Positions 1 through 7,593 of a DNA stretch of 19,029 bases are shown piece after piece. The stretch comes from Bacteroidota bacterium (lineage in GTDB: Bacteria > Bacteroidota > Bacteroidia > Bacteroidales > B39-G9). The stretch lies in contig JAUVJB010000026.1 in the NCBI GenBank assembly GCA_030592465.1, positions 1-19,029 of the forward strand. The letters run 5' to 3'. The position numbers were made by a program, and so were the translations under genes. The notes below the pieces were generated by a model, which worked only from the letters and a program-made list of their open reading frames with translations, had not been told where the DNA came from and did not search any database. The first letter of the stretch is position 1; each line of letters opens with the position of its first letter.

Positions 1-8
1 ACTCATTA

Positions 9-60
9 GTAAGACATCCAATGACTACTCGCTCTTTCGGATTTACAGTCCGAAAGAGCG
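9..60. repeat. palindromic intergenic repeat with a strong hairpin
   Basis: Bases 30-41 (CGCTCTTTCGGA) and 49-60 (TCCGAAAGAGCG) form a perfect 12-bp stem with a 7-base loop. The preceding stretch 9-30 is a degraded palindrome around CATCCAATG. The same two-part arrangement, an AGTCATC/GATGACT palindrome followed by a CTTTC.../...GAAAG hairpin, recurs at 4668-4734, so this is a dispersed family rather than a single terminator. It lies downstream of the universal-stress gene, and no coding region is visible on either side up to the window edge. Confidence 0.7.
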
Positions 61-71
61 ATGAACGAAAT

Positions 72-144
72 GAAGCAATCTGTAAATTAAAAGATTGCTT
101 CGCCTGTCTGTACCTGTCAGCACGCAGACAGGTCGTTTTTCTTT
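72..144 (+). terminator. two hairpins, the second followed by a T-run (possible + strand terminator)
   Basis: GAAGCAATCT (72-81) pairs with AGATTGCTTC (92-101). CCTGTCTG (103-110) pairs with CAGACAGG (125-132), and the second stem is followed by TCGTTTTTCTTT. Read on the plus strand this resembles an intrinsic terminator for a gene left of the window. The GAAGCAATCT motif is also part of the dispersed repeats seen near 1480 and 8820, so it may be repeat debris rather than a functional terminator. Confidence 0.4.
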
Positions 145-185
145 ATAATTGGCTTTTTTGACTTTTCGTGCAGAAACTACATTCA

Positions 186-1304
186 TTATGCATGAAAAAC
201 TAATAATGGTATGTTAGTATGGTAAAGTAGTTGTTTTGTTCTACTTGGGTTTAAGTTAAATAGTTTAGTTATTATATCTCTTTTATGCGTAATAATTGAG
301 ACAATATTTATGTTTTTGTCAATAATAAATTTGTCAAATGCATTTAAAAAATCTTCATCTTGAATAATATCACATTCAAGATGAAGTGTTTTATAAATTT
401 TATTAAAATATTCTTTTAAACCTTGCATTTTGACTTTACACCATGATGTGTTTTCTCCTTTTCCGACATGTAAACAATAAATATTAGGATTAAGGGGACT
501 TACGATTGAAATAAGCTTATTAATTGATAGAAAGTCGGTATCATCAAAATCAGTAACATACATAATATTCTGAATTGTATTAATACTGTTAAAAGTTGAT
601 TTTTTTTGTATTGCCAAAACCGGAACTTGTGCATATTCAATTATTTTAGCAGTAATACTACCAAAAATGTCTCCCGGTTTATTTGATTTTCCTTTTGTTC
701 CCATTATGATTAACCCCGGATTATATTCTTCGGTAAAATTTAAGATTTCATCTTCGGCAAAGCCGTTTGTTAAGATATAATCAATTTTAATGTCATTAAT
801 ATTATCTTTTTTTAGTTTATCTTTTAAGTCGGATTGAATGTTGTCGAGTTGTTTAATTGCATCAACTTTAAGTTTTTTTAAGGCTTGAGTAATATTTGGT
901 TGAGTTGCATAAACAGCAGTAATTGGTGCTGCCTGAAATTCAGGTGAATTTAACGAATAAAATATTTTTATTTCAGCTTTTAATTTTTTTGCAAGACCCA
1001 AAGCATATAAACAAGCATTATTAGAATAATCAGAAAAATCAATTGGTACTAAAATTTTTTTTATTGTAGTCAATTGTTGTTTCTGTAGATAATAATCATA
1101 ATCCTGATTTATTTTAATCATTATTTTAAGAGCATTTTCAACATCATTTTCATCAATTCTAATCTTAACACCACTTGATACATCGGGTTGAATAAGATTA
1201 ACATTTTTCAAATAACATGTAATACCGGCAGCTTCAAGGCGTCCTTTTATTATCTCTGCACGAGAGTAATTATATGTTGCTATTGTAACTAATTTATTTT
1301 CCAC
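186..1304 (-). CDS. DUF2007-like domain fused to two universal stress protein domains
   Basis: A 372-residue cytosolic protein. Residues about 4-65 resemble the DUF2007 'putative signal transducing' domain (reads as LVTIATYNYSRAEIIKGRLE, then a short beta/alpha unit). Residues 81-233 form a typical UspA domain starting KKILVPIDFS, with the complete ATP-binding motif G-2X-G-9X-G-S at G202, G205, G215, S216. Residues about 243-372 are a second, divergent UspA-like domain ending IPLLVFHA without that glycine motif, so probably not nucleotide-binding. The start codon is GTG at 1304; an in-frame stop lies three codons upstream, so no longer start exists. Tandem Usp proteins are common stress-response proteins of Bacteroidota, but the molecular target is unknown. 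The gene stands alone, with repeat-filled gaps on both sides. The Usp assignment is firm; the DUF2007 label is from general resemblance. Confidence 0.85.
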   Translation of the reverse strand: MENKLVTIATYNYSRAEIIKGRLEAAGITCYLKNVNLIQPDVSSGVKIRIDENDVENALKIMIKINQDYDYYLQKQQLTTIKKILVPIDFSDYSNNACLYALGLAKKLKAEIKIFYSLNSPEFQAAPITAVYATQPNITQALKKLKVDAIKQLDNIQSDLKDKLKKDNINDIKIDYILTNGFAEDEILNFTEEYNPGLIIMGTKGKSNKPGDIFGSITAKIIEYAQVPVLAIQKKSTFNSINTIQNIMYVTDFDDTDFLSINKLISIVSPLNPNIYCLHVGKGENTSWCKVKMQGLKEYFNKIYKTLHLECDIIQDEDFLNAFDKFIIDKNINIVSIITHKRDIITKLFNLNPSRTKQLLYHTNIPLLVFHA

Positions 1305-1437
1305 AATGTTTTATTTTATGTGTTAATTTAATTTTATTAAAAGGTACAAAAAAAATGATAAAATTCAAATTTTATAAGGAATAATTTTTGAGGAAAATGA
1401 AAAAAAAAATAATATCAAAAGTATTTTTAAATAAGAA

Positions 1438-1579
1438 TGAGTTCAGTCTAAAAAGGTAAAAAAGTACGTCATTGCGAGGAACGAAGCAATCTATGTCTCT
1501 GTATTTCAGACGATTGAGATTTCCTCTCCGCCAGCTGGCGGATCGCAATGACGAAAGCACCCTTTTTATACTGAACTCA
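1438..1579. mobile_element. 142-bp MITE-like element with nested inverted repeats and 4-bp target duplication
   Basis: The outer ends 1438-1456 (TGAGTTCAGTCTAAAAAGG) and 1561-1579 (CCTTTTTATACTGAACTCA) are 19-bp inverted repeats with one mismatch. AGAA at 1434-1437 directly precedes the element and AGAA at 1580-1583 directly follows it, consistent with a 4-bp target-site duplication. Nested inside are CGTCATTGCGAGG (1467-1479) and CGCAATGACG (1544-1553), the ends of a repeat type very common in AT-rich genomes, plus the perfect 14-bp palindrome CCGCCAGCTGGCGG (1528-1541). A 62-codon open frame across it is not a plausible gene. No transposase is present, so movement would need one supplied elsewhere. 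Confidence 0.75.
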
Positions 1580-1713
1580 AGAATGTTATTATTTTATTTA
1601 TAATGATATTGATTTGAACCGCAAGTCATGGCATGGATTTATTGATAATCATCAAATTAATTACAATTTACCGGTATCTGTATAAATTAACCATACCACA
1701 GCTAATTGCTTAA

Positions 1714-1729
1714 TTCGTCAGCTGACGAA
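1714..1729. repeat. 16-bp perfect palindrome of the CAGCTG family
   Basis: TTCGTCAGCTGACGAA is fully self-complementary. Related CAGCTG-centred palindromes occur at 1528-1541, 12034-12047, 12106-12121 and 17138-17153, always between genes. It lies beyond the end of the aminotransferase gene on the minus strand and could fold in that transcript's tail, but no U-run follows. Confidence 0.6.
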
Positions 1730-1745
1730 ATAAAAATTCATCGCC

Positions 1746-1810
1746 GGTTTAAGTTTGTAACTTAAACCATTTTATTCTTGCTTAACCTGATTAAGTTACA
1801 AACTTAATCA
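1746..1810 (-). repeat. twin hairpins overlapping the stop of the aminotransferase gene
   Basis: Two 23-bp perfect palindromes with 3-base loops lie 19 bp apart. At 1746-1768, GGTTTAAGTT pairs with AACTTAAACC; at 1788-1810, TGATTAAGTT pairs with AACTTAATCA. Their 17-bp cores (1749-1765 and 1791-1807) are also exact inverted copies of each other, so alternative pairing between the two is possible. The right-hand hairpin overlaps the TAA stop (1804-1806) of the minus-strand aminotransferase gene. The position suggests mRNA 3'-end protection or termination, but without a U-run this is inference; it may be another dispersed repeat. Confidence 0.6.
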
Positions 1811-2688
1811 ATGTTAAAAAGTTTCCAGCTGAATATTCTTTTTGGAAACAAAGTGTGGCGAAAAGTGATGTGTGAATTTTTTCTAATGTCTTTAACTACT
1901 TCATAATCAAAGTGTTTAATAATCTTACTTAGAATAAAATTTTTAATTACAAAAGAAGAAGTGTCAATTTTTGAAACAGGTAAAACTTTTGGAGAGGTTC
2001 CTGTTAAAAATGCAGAATCAAACTTATTTATTTCTTTATAAGAAATTTTTTTCTCAACAATCTTAAAATTGAGTGTTTTGCAAATATTAATAATGTGTTT
2101 TCGGGTAATACCGGGCAGAACGTCTTCAACAGGCGGTGTATAGACATGATTATCTTTAATAAAAAAAATGTTAGAACGGCTTCCCTCGGTAATATATCCA
2201 TTTTTATCGACGAGTATTGCCTCATAAACCCTGTTTGCTCTAATTAATTTATTTGTTGCATAGTGAAGTATTCTATTTTTGATTTTAGCATTAGGATTTT
2301 CTCTTTCTGCAAAATGCAATAATGTTGATACTCCCTTTCTATAATTGGAACGTTTGGGATATTTATGCTTTATAAAATAAGCGGCAAAAATATTATTGTC
2401 TGAAAAATTAAAGATAACTTCTACATTGCCATTTCTTATTTTATTTACATCAATAAGTTTTAAAATTTTATATTTAATAGTATTATTATCTAACCATAAG
2501 GTTAAATTTGCTAATTTAGCACTGTTTTGAAGTCTTTCTACATGTTCTTCAAAAAATAAAGGTACTCCTTTAATTATTCTTATAACATCGTAAACAGATT
2601 CTCCTTTTGAAACTATGCTAATATCAAAATTTTCACAATCAATAAATTGATTATTTAAAATAAATAGTTTGCACGAACAATCACTCAT
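1804..2688 (-). CDS. class IV aminotransferase (branched-chain / D-amino acid / aminodeoxychorismate lyase family)
   Basis: A 294-residue cytosolic PLP enzyme of fold type IV. The Schiff-base lysine should be K137 in IKNRILHYATNKL, matching the family pattern K-x-x-N/R-x-L. The family signature YEAILVD-KNGYITEGSRSNIFF spans 155-176 with E168, followed by VLPGITR (190-196) and TGTSPKVLPV (229-238). The family transfers or eliminates amino groups from branched-chain amino acids, D-amino acids or aminodeoxychorismate; the exact substrate cannot be read here. It begins with ATG at 2688, 23 bp after the desulfidase-family gene on the same strand, so both are probably one transcript. The last 25 or so residues (HITFRHTLFPKR onward) run past the usual family end and reach into the hairpin repeat, suggesting a stop codon acquired from repeat sequence. 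Confidence 0.88.
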   Translation of the reverse strand: MSDCSCKLFILNNQFIDCENFDISIVSKGESVYDVIRIIKGVPLFFEEHVERLQNSAKLANLTLWLDNNTIKYKILKLIDVNKIRNGNVEVIFNFSDNNIFAAYFIKHKYPKRSNYRKGVSTLLHFAERENPNAKIKNRILHYATNKLIRANRVYEAILVDKNGYITEGSRSNIFFIKDNHVYTPPVEDVLPGITRKHIINICKTLNFKIVEKKISYKEINKFDSAFLTGTSPKVLPVSKIDTSSFVIKNFILSKIIKHFDYEVVKDIRKNSHITFRHTLFPKRIFSWKLFNID

Positions 2689-2711
2689 AAATATAAATAT
2701 CTGTTAATAAA

Positions 2712-3989
2712 TCATTTATTAGACATTATTTTAAGTATTAATTTATCTGTTTCGTGCATACCATCTGTAGCAATTTTAGATATATTGATTATTGTTTTTT
2801 CTACGTCATCATCAATAATACCATCGCTTTTAGGTGTTGCAGTATCATCAATTGACATTAATGCTGCCTGAATTGCAGAATTGACACCGGCAGAAACTTT
2901 TAAAGCACATGCCGGTTTTGCGCCGTCACATATCATGCCTACAATACCTCCTGCCATATTTTTAATTGAATAAACAATATTATTATATCCGCCGCCGAGA
3001 AGATAAGTAATACCGCAACTTGCTCCGATTGAAGCAGGAACAATACCGCATAATGCAGATAATTGTCCAATATTTTTTTTAATATGAATTGAAATTAAGT
3101 TACTCAATGCAAGTGCACGTATTAGTTGATCTTTTGATTTATTTAAACGCTCGGCTGTTACAATAACAGGCACAAATGTAGTAATGCCTTGATTGCCACT
3201 ACCTGAGTTACTCATTGCAGGATATGGGCAACCTCCCATGCGAGCATCAGATGCAGCTGCTGTATATGCCATTGTGTGAGTTATTAATCCATTAAGTAAG
3301 ATTTTTCGTTCAATATTTTTAAATACTTTCTTACCTACTTGTAATCCATAATCACCTTTTAGTCCTTCATTTGCAATTTTTTTATTCATCTCTGCACCTT
3401 CAAGCAAGAATTCAATATCATTGAGATTAACATTTGTTATGAAATCATATATTTTTTTTACACTCAGGTGAGTATCTGCTTGTTCTGAAGTTGTTTTAGT
3501 AGATGTTTCTTTTTCAAATATTGTAATTCCATTATGTTCAACTTTTACAATATTTGTGTGACGTTGCTCAATTATAACTTTAGAATAATCATTTTTATAA
3601 TAACAGACAGCTTCAATATAAAGTTTATCGACATTTTCTTTAATATCAACACTTACTTTATTGTTATCAACCAACTGCTCAGACAGATTAATAGAATTTT
3701 TATTAATATTCTTTAATACTTCTAATCCTAATAACGAATTACCACAAGCAGCACCTAAAGCAGCAGCATAGTTTAAACCCTTAAACTTGGTTCCCGGAAT
3801 AACCACTCCCATCCCATTTTTAAAAATATTGCCACTTACAAAAACTTCAATTCTGTCAGGTAAATTACATAGTGTTTCTTTAGCTTTTGCTGATGCCAGA
3901 GCTACTGCAATTGGTTCTGTACAGCCTAAAGCAGGAACTAATTCGCTTTTTAATAAATTTATAATATTTTGATATTCAGTATTTTGCAT
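2712..3989 (-). CDS. L-cysteine desulfidase / L-serine dehydratase alpha-type Fe-S protein (CyuA/YhaM, UPF0597 family)
   Basis: The 425-residue protein matches the family known to split L-cysteine into pyruvate, ammonia and sulfide using an oxygen-sensitive [4Fe-4S] cluster. It carries the N-terminal motif LVPALGCTEPIAVALASA and a central block GGCPYPAMSNSGSGNQGI. Two C-terminal cysteine blocks follow, CGIVPASIGASCGITYLLGG and GMICDGAKPACALKVSAG. Cysteines from these blocks are the expected cluster ligands. I chose ATG at 3989, giving MQNTEYQNII; the frame stays open to a TTG at 4007, but the shorter form matches the family's usual distance to the first cysteine. It is the first gene of a probable operon with the class IV aminotransferase (gap 22 bp). 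Whether cysteine or serine is the substrate cannot be told from sequence; the fold assignment is firm. Confidence 0.88.
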   Translation of the reverse strand: MQNTEYQNIINLLKSELVPALGCTEPIAVALASAKAKETLCNLPDRIEVFVSGNIFKNGMGVVIPGTKFKGLNYAAALGAACGNSLLGLEVLKNINKNSINLSEQLVDNNKVSVDIKENVDKLYIEAVCYYKNDYSKVIIEQRHTNIVKVEHNGITIFEKETSTKTTSEQADTHLSVKKIYDFITNVNLNDIEFLLEGAEMNKKIANEGLKGDYGLQVGKKVFKNIERKILLNGLITHTMAYTAAASDARMGGCPYPAMSNSGSGNQGITTFVPVIVTAERLNKSKDQLIRALALSNLISIHIKKNIGQLSALCGIVPASIGASCGITYLLGGGYNNIVYSIKNMAGGIVGMICDGAKPACALKVSAGVNSAIQAALMSIDDTATPKSDGIIDDDVEKTIINISKIATDGMHETDKLILKIMSNK

Positions 3990-4265
3990 ATTTTTAATAA
4001 TTAACAATAATTTTGTCGCAATTTACAACTCATTTTAATAATTTATTATAAAATCAAATGTGTTAAATGACATTTTTTGATATATAGTGCCTGAACGAAA
4101 ACTCTGTAATGTGTACTATACTTAAAATAGATGAAAATTTATTCTTTGAATGAATCAAATTGTTAAATGGCTAAATTGTTATAATAATTGCCCTTATATC
4201 TTAAAATTAACAATCCGCCGGCAGTCGCACAAGATTTAACAATAGAACAATCTAACAATATATTT

Positions 4266-4316
4266 ACCCTGATGAAATAATTTTGCTTTGCAAAATTGCT
4301 TCGCATTTCACAGGGT
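4266..4316. repeat. nested stem-loop (ACCCTG...CAGGGT)
   Basis: ACCCTGATGAAAT (4266-4278) pairs with ATTTCACAGGGT (4305-4316) apart from one bulged base. Inside, TTTTGC (4281-4286) pairs with GCAAAA (4290-4295). A fragment with the same right-hand end (TTTACAGGGT) occurs at 17111-17119, so this is part of a dispersed family. Confidence 0.55.
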
Positions 4317-4445
4317 GAAACCTGTAAAATAAGTTGTATCGCAATAATATTCTATATTTTAGAGTTTTCTTTCTGACACTATATATTGCTTGCGACATTT
4401 ATCAAAACCTTTAAATCCGGCAGATTTGTACAGCAACATGTTGTA

Positions 4446-4497
4446 AAAAAACTTTTCAACGTGTTATTTAACTTTTCCAAAGTTTCAAACTTTGGAA
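4446..4497 (-). repeat. palindromic repeat family B, copy 1 (inverted relative to 17024-17103)
   Basis: AAAAAACTTTTC (4446-4457) leads into CAACGTGTTATTTAACTT and then a perfect 23-bp palindrome at 4475-4497 made of TTCCAAAGTTT, a central C, and its complement. The reverse complement of 4459-4497 matches 17033-17073 with only a few mismatches. The right end, where a complementary GAAAAGTTTTTT would be expected, has decayed to a T-run. Confidence 0.7.
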
Positions 4498-4518
4498 TTT
4501 TTTTTTGCTTCTACTTTC

Positions 4519-4583
4519 TTAGACGTTTTTATCCGCCGGTAGTCGGACACGTGTCCGCAGGCTGCGGACGATGAAAAGTCTAA
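4519..4583. repeat. small palindromic element with terminal inverted repeats TTAGAC
   Basis: TTAGACGTTTTTATC at 4519-4533 and GATGAAAAGTCTAA at 4570-4583 are imperfect terminal inverted repeats. The interior is G+C-rich and self-complementary: GGACACGTGTCC (4545-4556) is a perfect palindrome, and CCGCAG-G-CTGCGG (4555-4567) is a second that overlaps it. It resembles the family B copies at 17082-17103 and 17222-17256, which also end in GGACGTTGAAAAGTTTTT. Confidence 0.55.
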
Positions 4584-4667
4584 AAAAAACACTTAAAAAT
4601 GTGCGAAGGACTTTTCCCTAAGTCATCGGTTGAATAATTATAAATCAACACTTTAATATTTTTTTTA

Positions 4668-4734
4668 GTAGAAGTCATCCGATGACTCCTACCCTTTCGA
4701 ATTACCCTGCTCTTTCAAATATGTAATCTGAAAG
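4668..4734. repeat. palindrome plus hairpin, related to the element at 9-60
   Basis: GTAGAAGTCATC (4668-4679), a central C, and GATGACTCCTAC (4681-4692) form a 25-bp palindrome with one mismatch pair. CTTTCAAAT (4712-4720) and ATCTGAAAG (4726-4734) form a second hairpin. The order and core bases match the more intact hairpin at 30-60. A partial AGTCATCGG copy lies at 4621-4629. Confidence 0.55.
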
Positions 4735-4909
4735 CCTAAATATTAACGAATTACAATTCTTTAGGATTGCAAATCCAAAAGAACGAGGGGCACAAGCGAG
4801 ACACTTTCGCCATTTATGGAATTTCTAATTTCAAACTGTAAACGGTTACAATTTAACCATATAACCATAAAACAATAGGATGTTTCAAAATTAAATTGAT
4901 ATGATACTA

Positions 4910-7564
4910 CTAATTATCAAACCAGCTTTGTTGTTTTCTGAATTTTAAATCTTGTAAAATAGTTGATTTCACACCTATTTCTAAATTATAACTTTGTCTG
5001 AAACCAAATGGAATCCAATTAAAACGCATTACCCAACAATGAAGATCTCTTGTGATATTAACTGATGTATATGAAAAATCTTTATTAACAAAATCATAGC
5101 CTGAAGAAAAACCTACTTTCCATTTTTTTGTTAGACTAAAGTCTCCTCTAAAACTTAATGTTTGAACAATATTATTTGCTATCGAATCTGCTTTTACTCT
5201 ATTGTTAACATAAAAATAAGTATTATTATAACTCAATGTGTACATTAAGTTAAGCGACCATGGGATGTTAAAATAATCATAGTTATTATAGTCATCGTTA
5301 TTAAACATAATACTTTTATCGGGATTATTTGGATTTGTTGTTTCTTGTTTATCCTTTTTAAATAATTTCGGGCTTAAATTTAAATTAAATCCAAATCTCC
5401 AATTAGAATTCATAAAACGAGCAAGTCGATGATTTTCAGTCCATTCAAATTTATTAACATTTCTCATTACTCCCGTTGAATCTGCTTTTTGAATATATGG
5501 GTCAAGGTTTGCACTATAATTGACATCAAGGCGTTTAAGAAGTTTTGTTCGTCCGCTAATGCGTATTTTTGACCAATTTAATGAATCTGCCAACATATTA
5601 TACGATGTTGAAAAAGTAAGATTTTCAATAAGAATAATTTTTTTTATTCCCGTAATAGTATCTTTTTTCGATTTGACTTTCATTTCAATATTATTACCAA
5701 CATTAAAACTCACTAATCCGGACTTCCCTTTACCCGGCGCAGTATATATTCCATTGGCATATACTGAATATGTTTTAGTTGAATCCATTGGGTCGGTTTT
5801 ATAATATCCCCATTTATTTTCGCTGAAATCGGGTCGGTAACTAAGTGTAACAGATGGAGTAACGCGATGACGTATAGCCTTTATAAACAATTTTTTGAAT
5901 TGAAACATTCCATAAATCTGTGTGTTTATTGCGGCGTTGTAATTGTAATCAAAAACACGATTAAAGCCGCTTAAAGTATCGGTTACCAAGCTGGTGTCAG
6001 CTTCATTAATATACTTATTAAGGTAAGAGAAATACCAACGCTCGGTATAATTAACAGAAGGCGATGCTGTAAAATATTTTAATATTTTAAAAGAAGTACT
6101 TACCGGTATTTTATGAACTACTCCATATTTAAAATTATCTAAAGTTTTTTGAGTAAATAAGCTTGTGTCAATAATAGAAACTGTATTTTTTAGATTTGAA
6201 GAATAGTTAATACCAATTTTTTCAAACCACTTGGGTTTACCAAGATTATTTTTCAGCTTAAAAGGAAAAATCCTTTTCATCTTAAAAGTCATCTCAGGCA
6301 ATGTGAGATTTACAATACTATCTGAGCTATTTTGAGAATGATTAAAGTTAGCAGAAAAATTAAAAGGAGTATTTGGAAATGTTTTGTTATAATGAATGCT
6401 TGATTGAGTTGTATTATTCAAATAAGCGGCAGTATTTGTTGAACTGAATTTGTCATAAGTAACAGAACCAAGATTAACATTAGCAGAAAAATTACTGTTA
6501 GGGCTTGCTTTAGGGTCTTGCGAGTGTGTCCACAAAATTTTATATTGTGTGGTTTTCATATAGTCACTTAAGCCTTTCTCACTAACAACTAAATCACTAT
6601 AGCTAACATCAACATTACCTGTGTATTTATATCTTTTTTTATATCTTGATCTCACGTTTGACTGCCAGGTGCCTTTTGAATAAATGTCGCCTTTAACAGA
6701 TAAATCAAAATAATCGCTTATACCAAAGTACCAGCCGCCATTTTTTAAAAAAAATCCTCTGCGTTTTTCTTCGCCGTAAGTAGGTATTAAGACACCTGAT
6801 TTACGACTTTTTGTGTTGGGAAAAAAACCAAAAGGTATGCCAACAGGTAAAGGTATATCTTCAATAACCAAATAAGCAGGACCTGAAATAATTTTATCAT
6901 CAGGAATAACTTTTGCTTTAGTTAAAGCAATATAAAAATGAGGGTGTTTTAAATCACAAGTGGTGTATTTACCATTTTTTACACAAATTTCGTTATTTGG
7001 TAATTTTTTAGTTGTTTCACTATGCAAAAAACCACCTGATTGTTTAGAAAAGACACCCTTAATAAGTCCTTTTTTTGTTTCAAAATTATAAATGATTTTT
7101 TCAGATTCAAATTCATCAGAGCCTTGTTTAAAAACCGGCTTGCCAACTATTTTACCAAGGCTGTCGAGAAGTCCTTTAGCAAAAACTTCATTTTTTTTTA
7201 AATCCAATTCAATGTAATCGGCATTTAGTTTTATATCTTTATAAGTTATTTGGGCATTTTTGAACAAATAAACTTTATTTGCCGATTTAGAAAAAATAAC
7301 GGAATCATCAGCAGAATAATCAATTATAGCATCTATCTTATTTTTTGATTTATGTTTATCTTTATTTAATTTTAAAGAATCATGTTTTGAAGTACTTGCA
7401 TCATAAATAAAACTTGTGTCATTTTTATTTATATATGACAAAGTATCGGTATTTTGCGCAAAACTTGGTAAAAATGCACAAATAAAAAATACAAAAACAA
7501 AAACTTTTTGTAGAAATTTTATAAGCAATTTAAAAATATTATTTTTGTGTAAAATTTGCTTCAA
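4910..7564 (-). CDS. lptD: LPS-assembly outer-membrane protein LptD (OstA/Imp family)
   Basis: An 884-residue outer-membrane beta-barrel that inserts lipopolysaccharide into the outer leaflet as the end point of the Lpt bridge. A signal peptide (hydrophobic 21-33, cleavage near FAQ 35-37) precedes a linker. Residues about 85-230 are the periplasmic OstA-like jellyroll (repeats such as KVYLFKNAQITYKDIKLNAD and DEFESEKIIYNFETKKGLIKG). GPAYLVIEDIPLPVGIPFGFFP (228-249) is the conserved join to the barrel, which runs to the C-terminus with alternating aromatic strands. The mature protein keeps three cysteines, C194, C203 and C843. The start is a TTG at 7564: an in-frame stop lies two codons upstream and no ATG exists before the signal peptide. 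It is divergent from the amidase with only 29 bp between start codons. Confidence 0.92.
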   Translation of the reverse strand: MKQILHKNNIFKLLIKFLQKVFVFVFFICAFLPSFAQNTDTLSYINKNDTSFIYDASTSKHDSLKLNKDKHKSKNKIDAIIDYSADDSVIFSKSANKVYLFKNAQITYKDIKLNADYIELDLKKNEVFAKGLLDSLGKIVGKPVFKQGSDEFESEKIIYNFETKKGLIKGVFSKQSGGFLHSETTKKLPNNEICVKNGKYTTCDLKHPHFYIALTKAKVIPDDKIISGPAYLVIEDIPLPVGIPFGFFPNTKSRKSGVLIPTYGEEKRRGFFLKNGGWYFGISDYFDLSVKGDIYSKGTWQSNVRSRYKKRYKYTGNVDVSYSDLVVSEKGLSDYMKTTQYKILWTHSQDPKASPNSNFSANVNLGSVTYDKFSSTNTAAYLNNTTQSSIHYNKTFPNTPFNFSANFNHSQNSSDSIVNLTLPEMTFKMKRIFPFKLKNNLGKPKWFEKIGINYSSNLKNTVSIIDTSLFTQKTLDNFKYGVVHKIPVSTSFKILKYFTASPSVNYTERWYFSYLNKYINEADTSLVTDTLSGFNRVFDYNYNAAINTQIYGMFQFKKLFIKAIRHRVTPSVTLSYRPDFSENKWGYYKTDPMDSTKTYSVYANGIYTAPGKGKSGLVSFNVGNNIEMKVKSKKDTITGIKKIILIENLTFSTSYNMLADSLNWSKIRISGRTKLLKRLDVNYSANLDPYIQKADSTGVMRNVNKFEWTENHRLARFMNSNWRFGFNLNLSPKLFKKDKQETTNPNNPDKSIMFNNDDYNNYDYFNIPWSLNLMYTLSYNNTYFYVNNRVKADSIANNIVQTLSFRGDFSLTKKWKVGFSSGYDFVNKDFSYTSVNITRDLHCWVMRFNWIPFGFRQSYNLEIGVKSTILQDLKFRKQQSWFDN

Positions 7565-7593
7565 AACTAATTAAAAATTTATTTAGAAACATC

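Larger units (their letters stand above)
4008..4909. other. 900-bp intergenic region filled with palindromic repeats, no gene
   Basis: Between the 5' end of the desulfidase gene and the 3' end of lptD I see no credible coding frame; a 62-codon plus-strand frame at 4386-4574 simply crosses repeats. The region holds at least four separate dyad elements, listed individually. It also has CCGCCGG-type fragments at about 4215, a GGATTGCAAATCC-type near-palindrome around 4763, and G+C-rich islands in otherwise AT-rich sequence. The promoter for the desulfidase operon should lie at 3990-4100; the best candidate is CACATTTG near 4070 on the minus strand, which misses TAnnTTTG by one base. Confidence 0.6.

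Noticed and set aside
1467..1553. Regularly repeated palindromes as a CRISPR array
   Set aside because: The copies are dispersed, not regularly spaced, lack unique spacers, and no cas genes are present.
1372..1560. 62-codon minus-strand open frame
   Set aside because: It lies almost wholly in the MITE-like element; its peptide (RSASWRRGN, FVPRNDV) is the typical translation of the GCAATGACG-type repeat, not a gene.
3534..3972. Plus-strand frames inside the desulfidase-family gene
   Set aside because: They are antisense shadows of a gene with clear family motifs; no independent evidence supports them.
4386..4574. 62-codon plus-strand frame between the desulfidase gene and lptD
   Set aside because: It runs straight through two palindromic repeats and changes composition with them; there is no supporting signal.
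4210..4910. Degraded insertion sequence or pseudogene between the desulfidase gene and lptD
   Set aside because: No stretch in any frame resembles a transposase or other known protein. Only short palindromic repeats are visible.
7562..7569. TAGTTTTG on the minus strand as the lptD promoter, and TAATTTTG at 8910-8917 as the MCE promoter
   Set aside because: Both fit TAnnTTTG but overlap the TTG start codons themselves, so transcripts would begin inside the genes. In such AT-rich DNA this is most likely coincidence.
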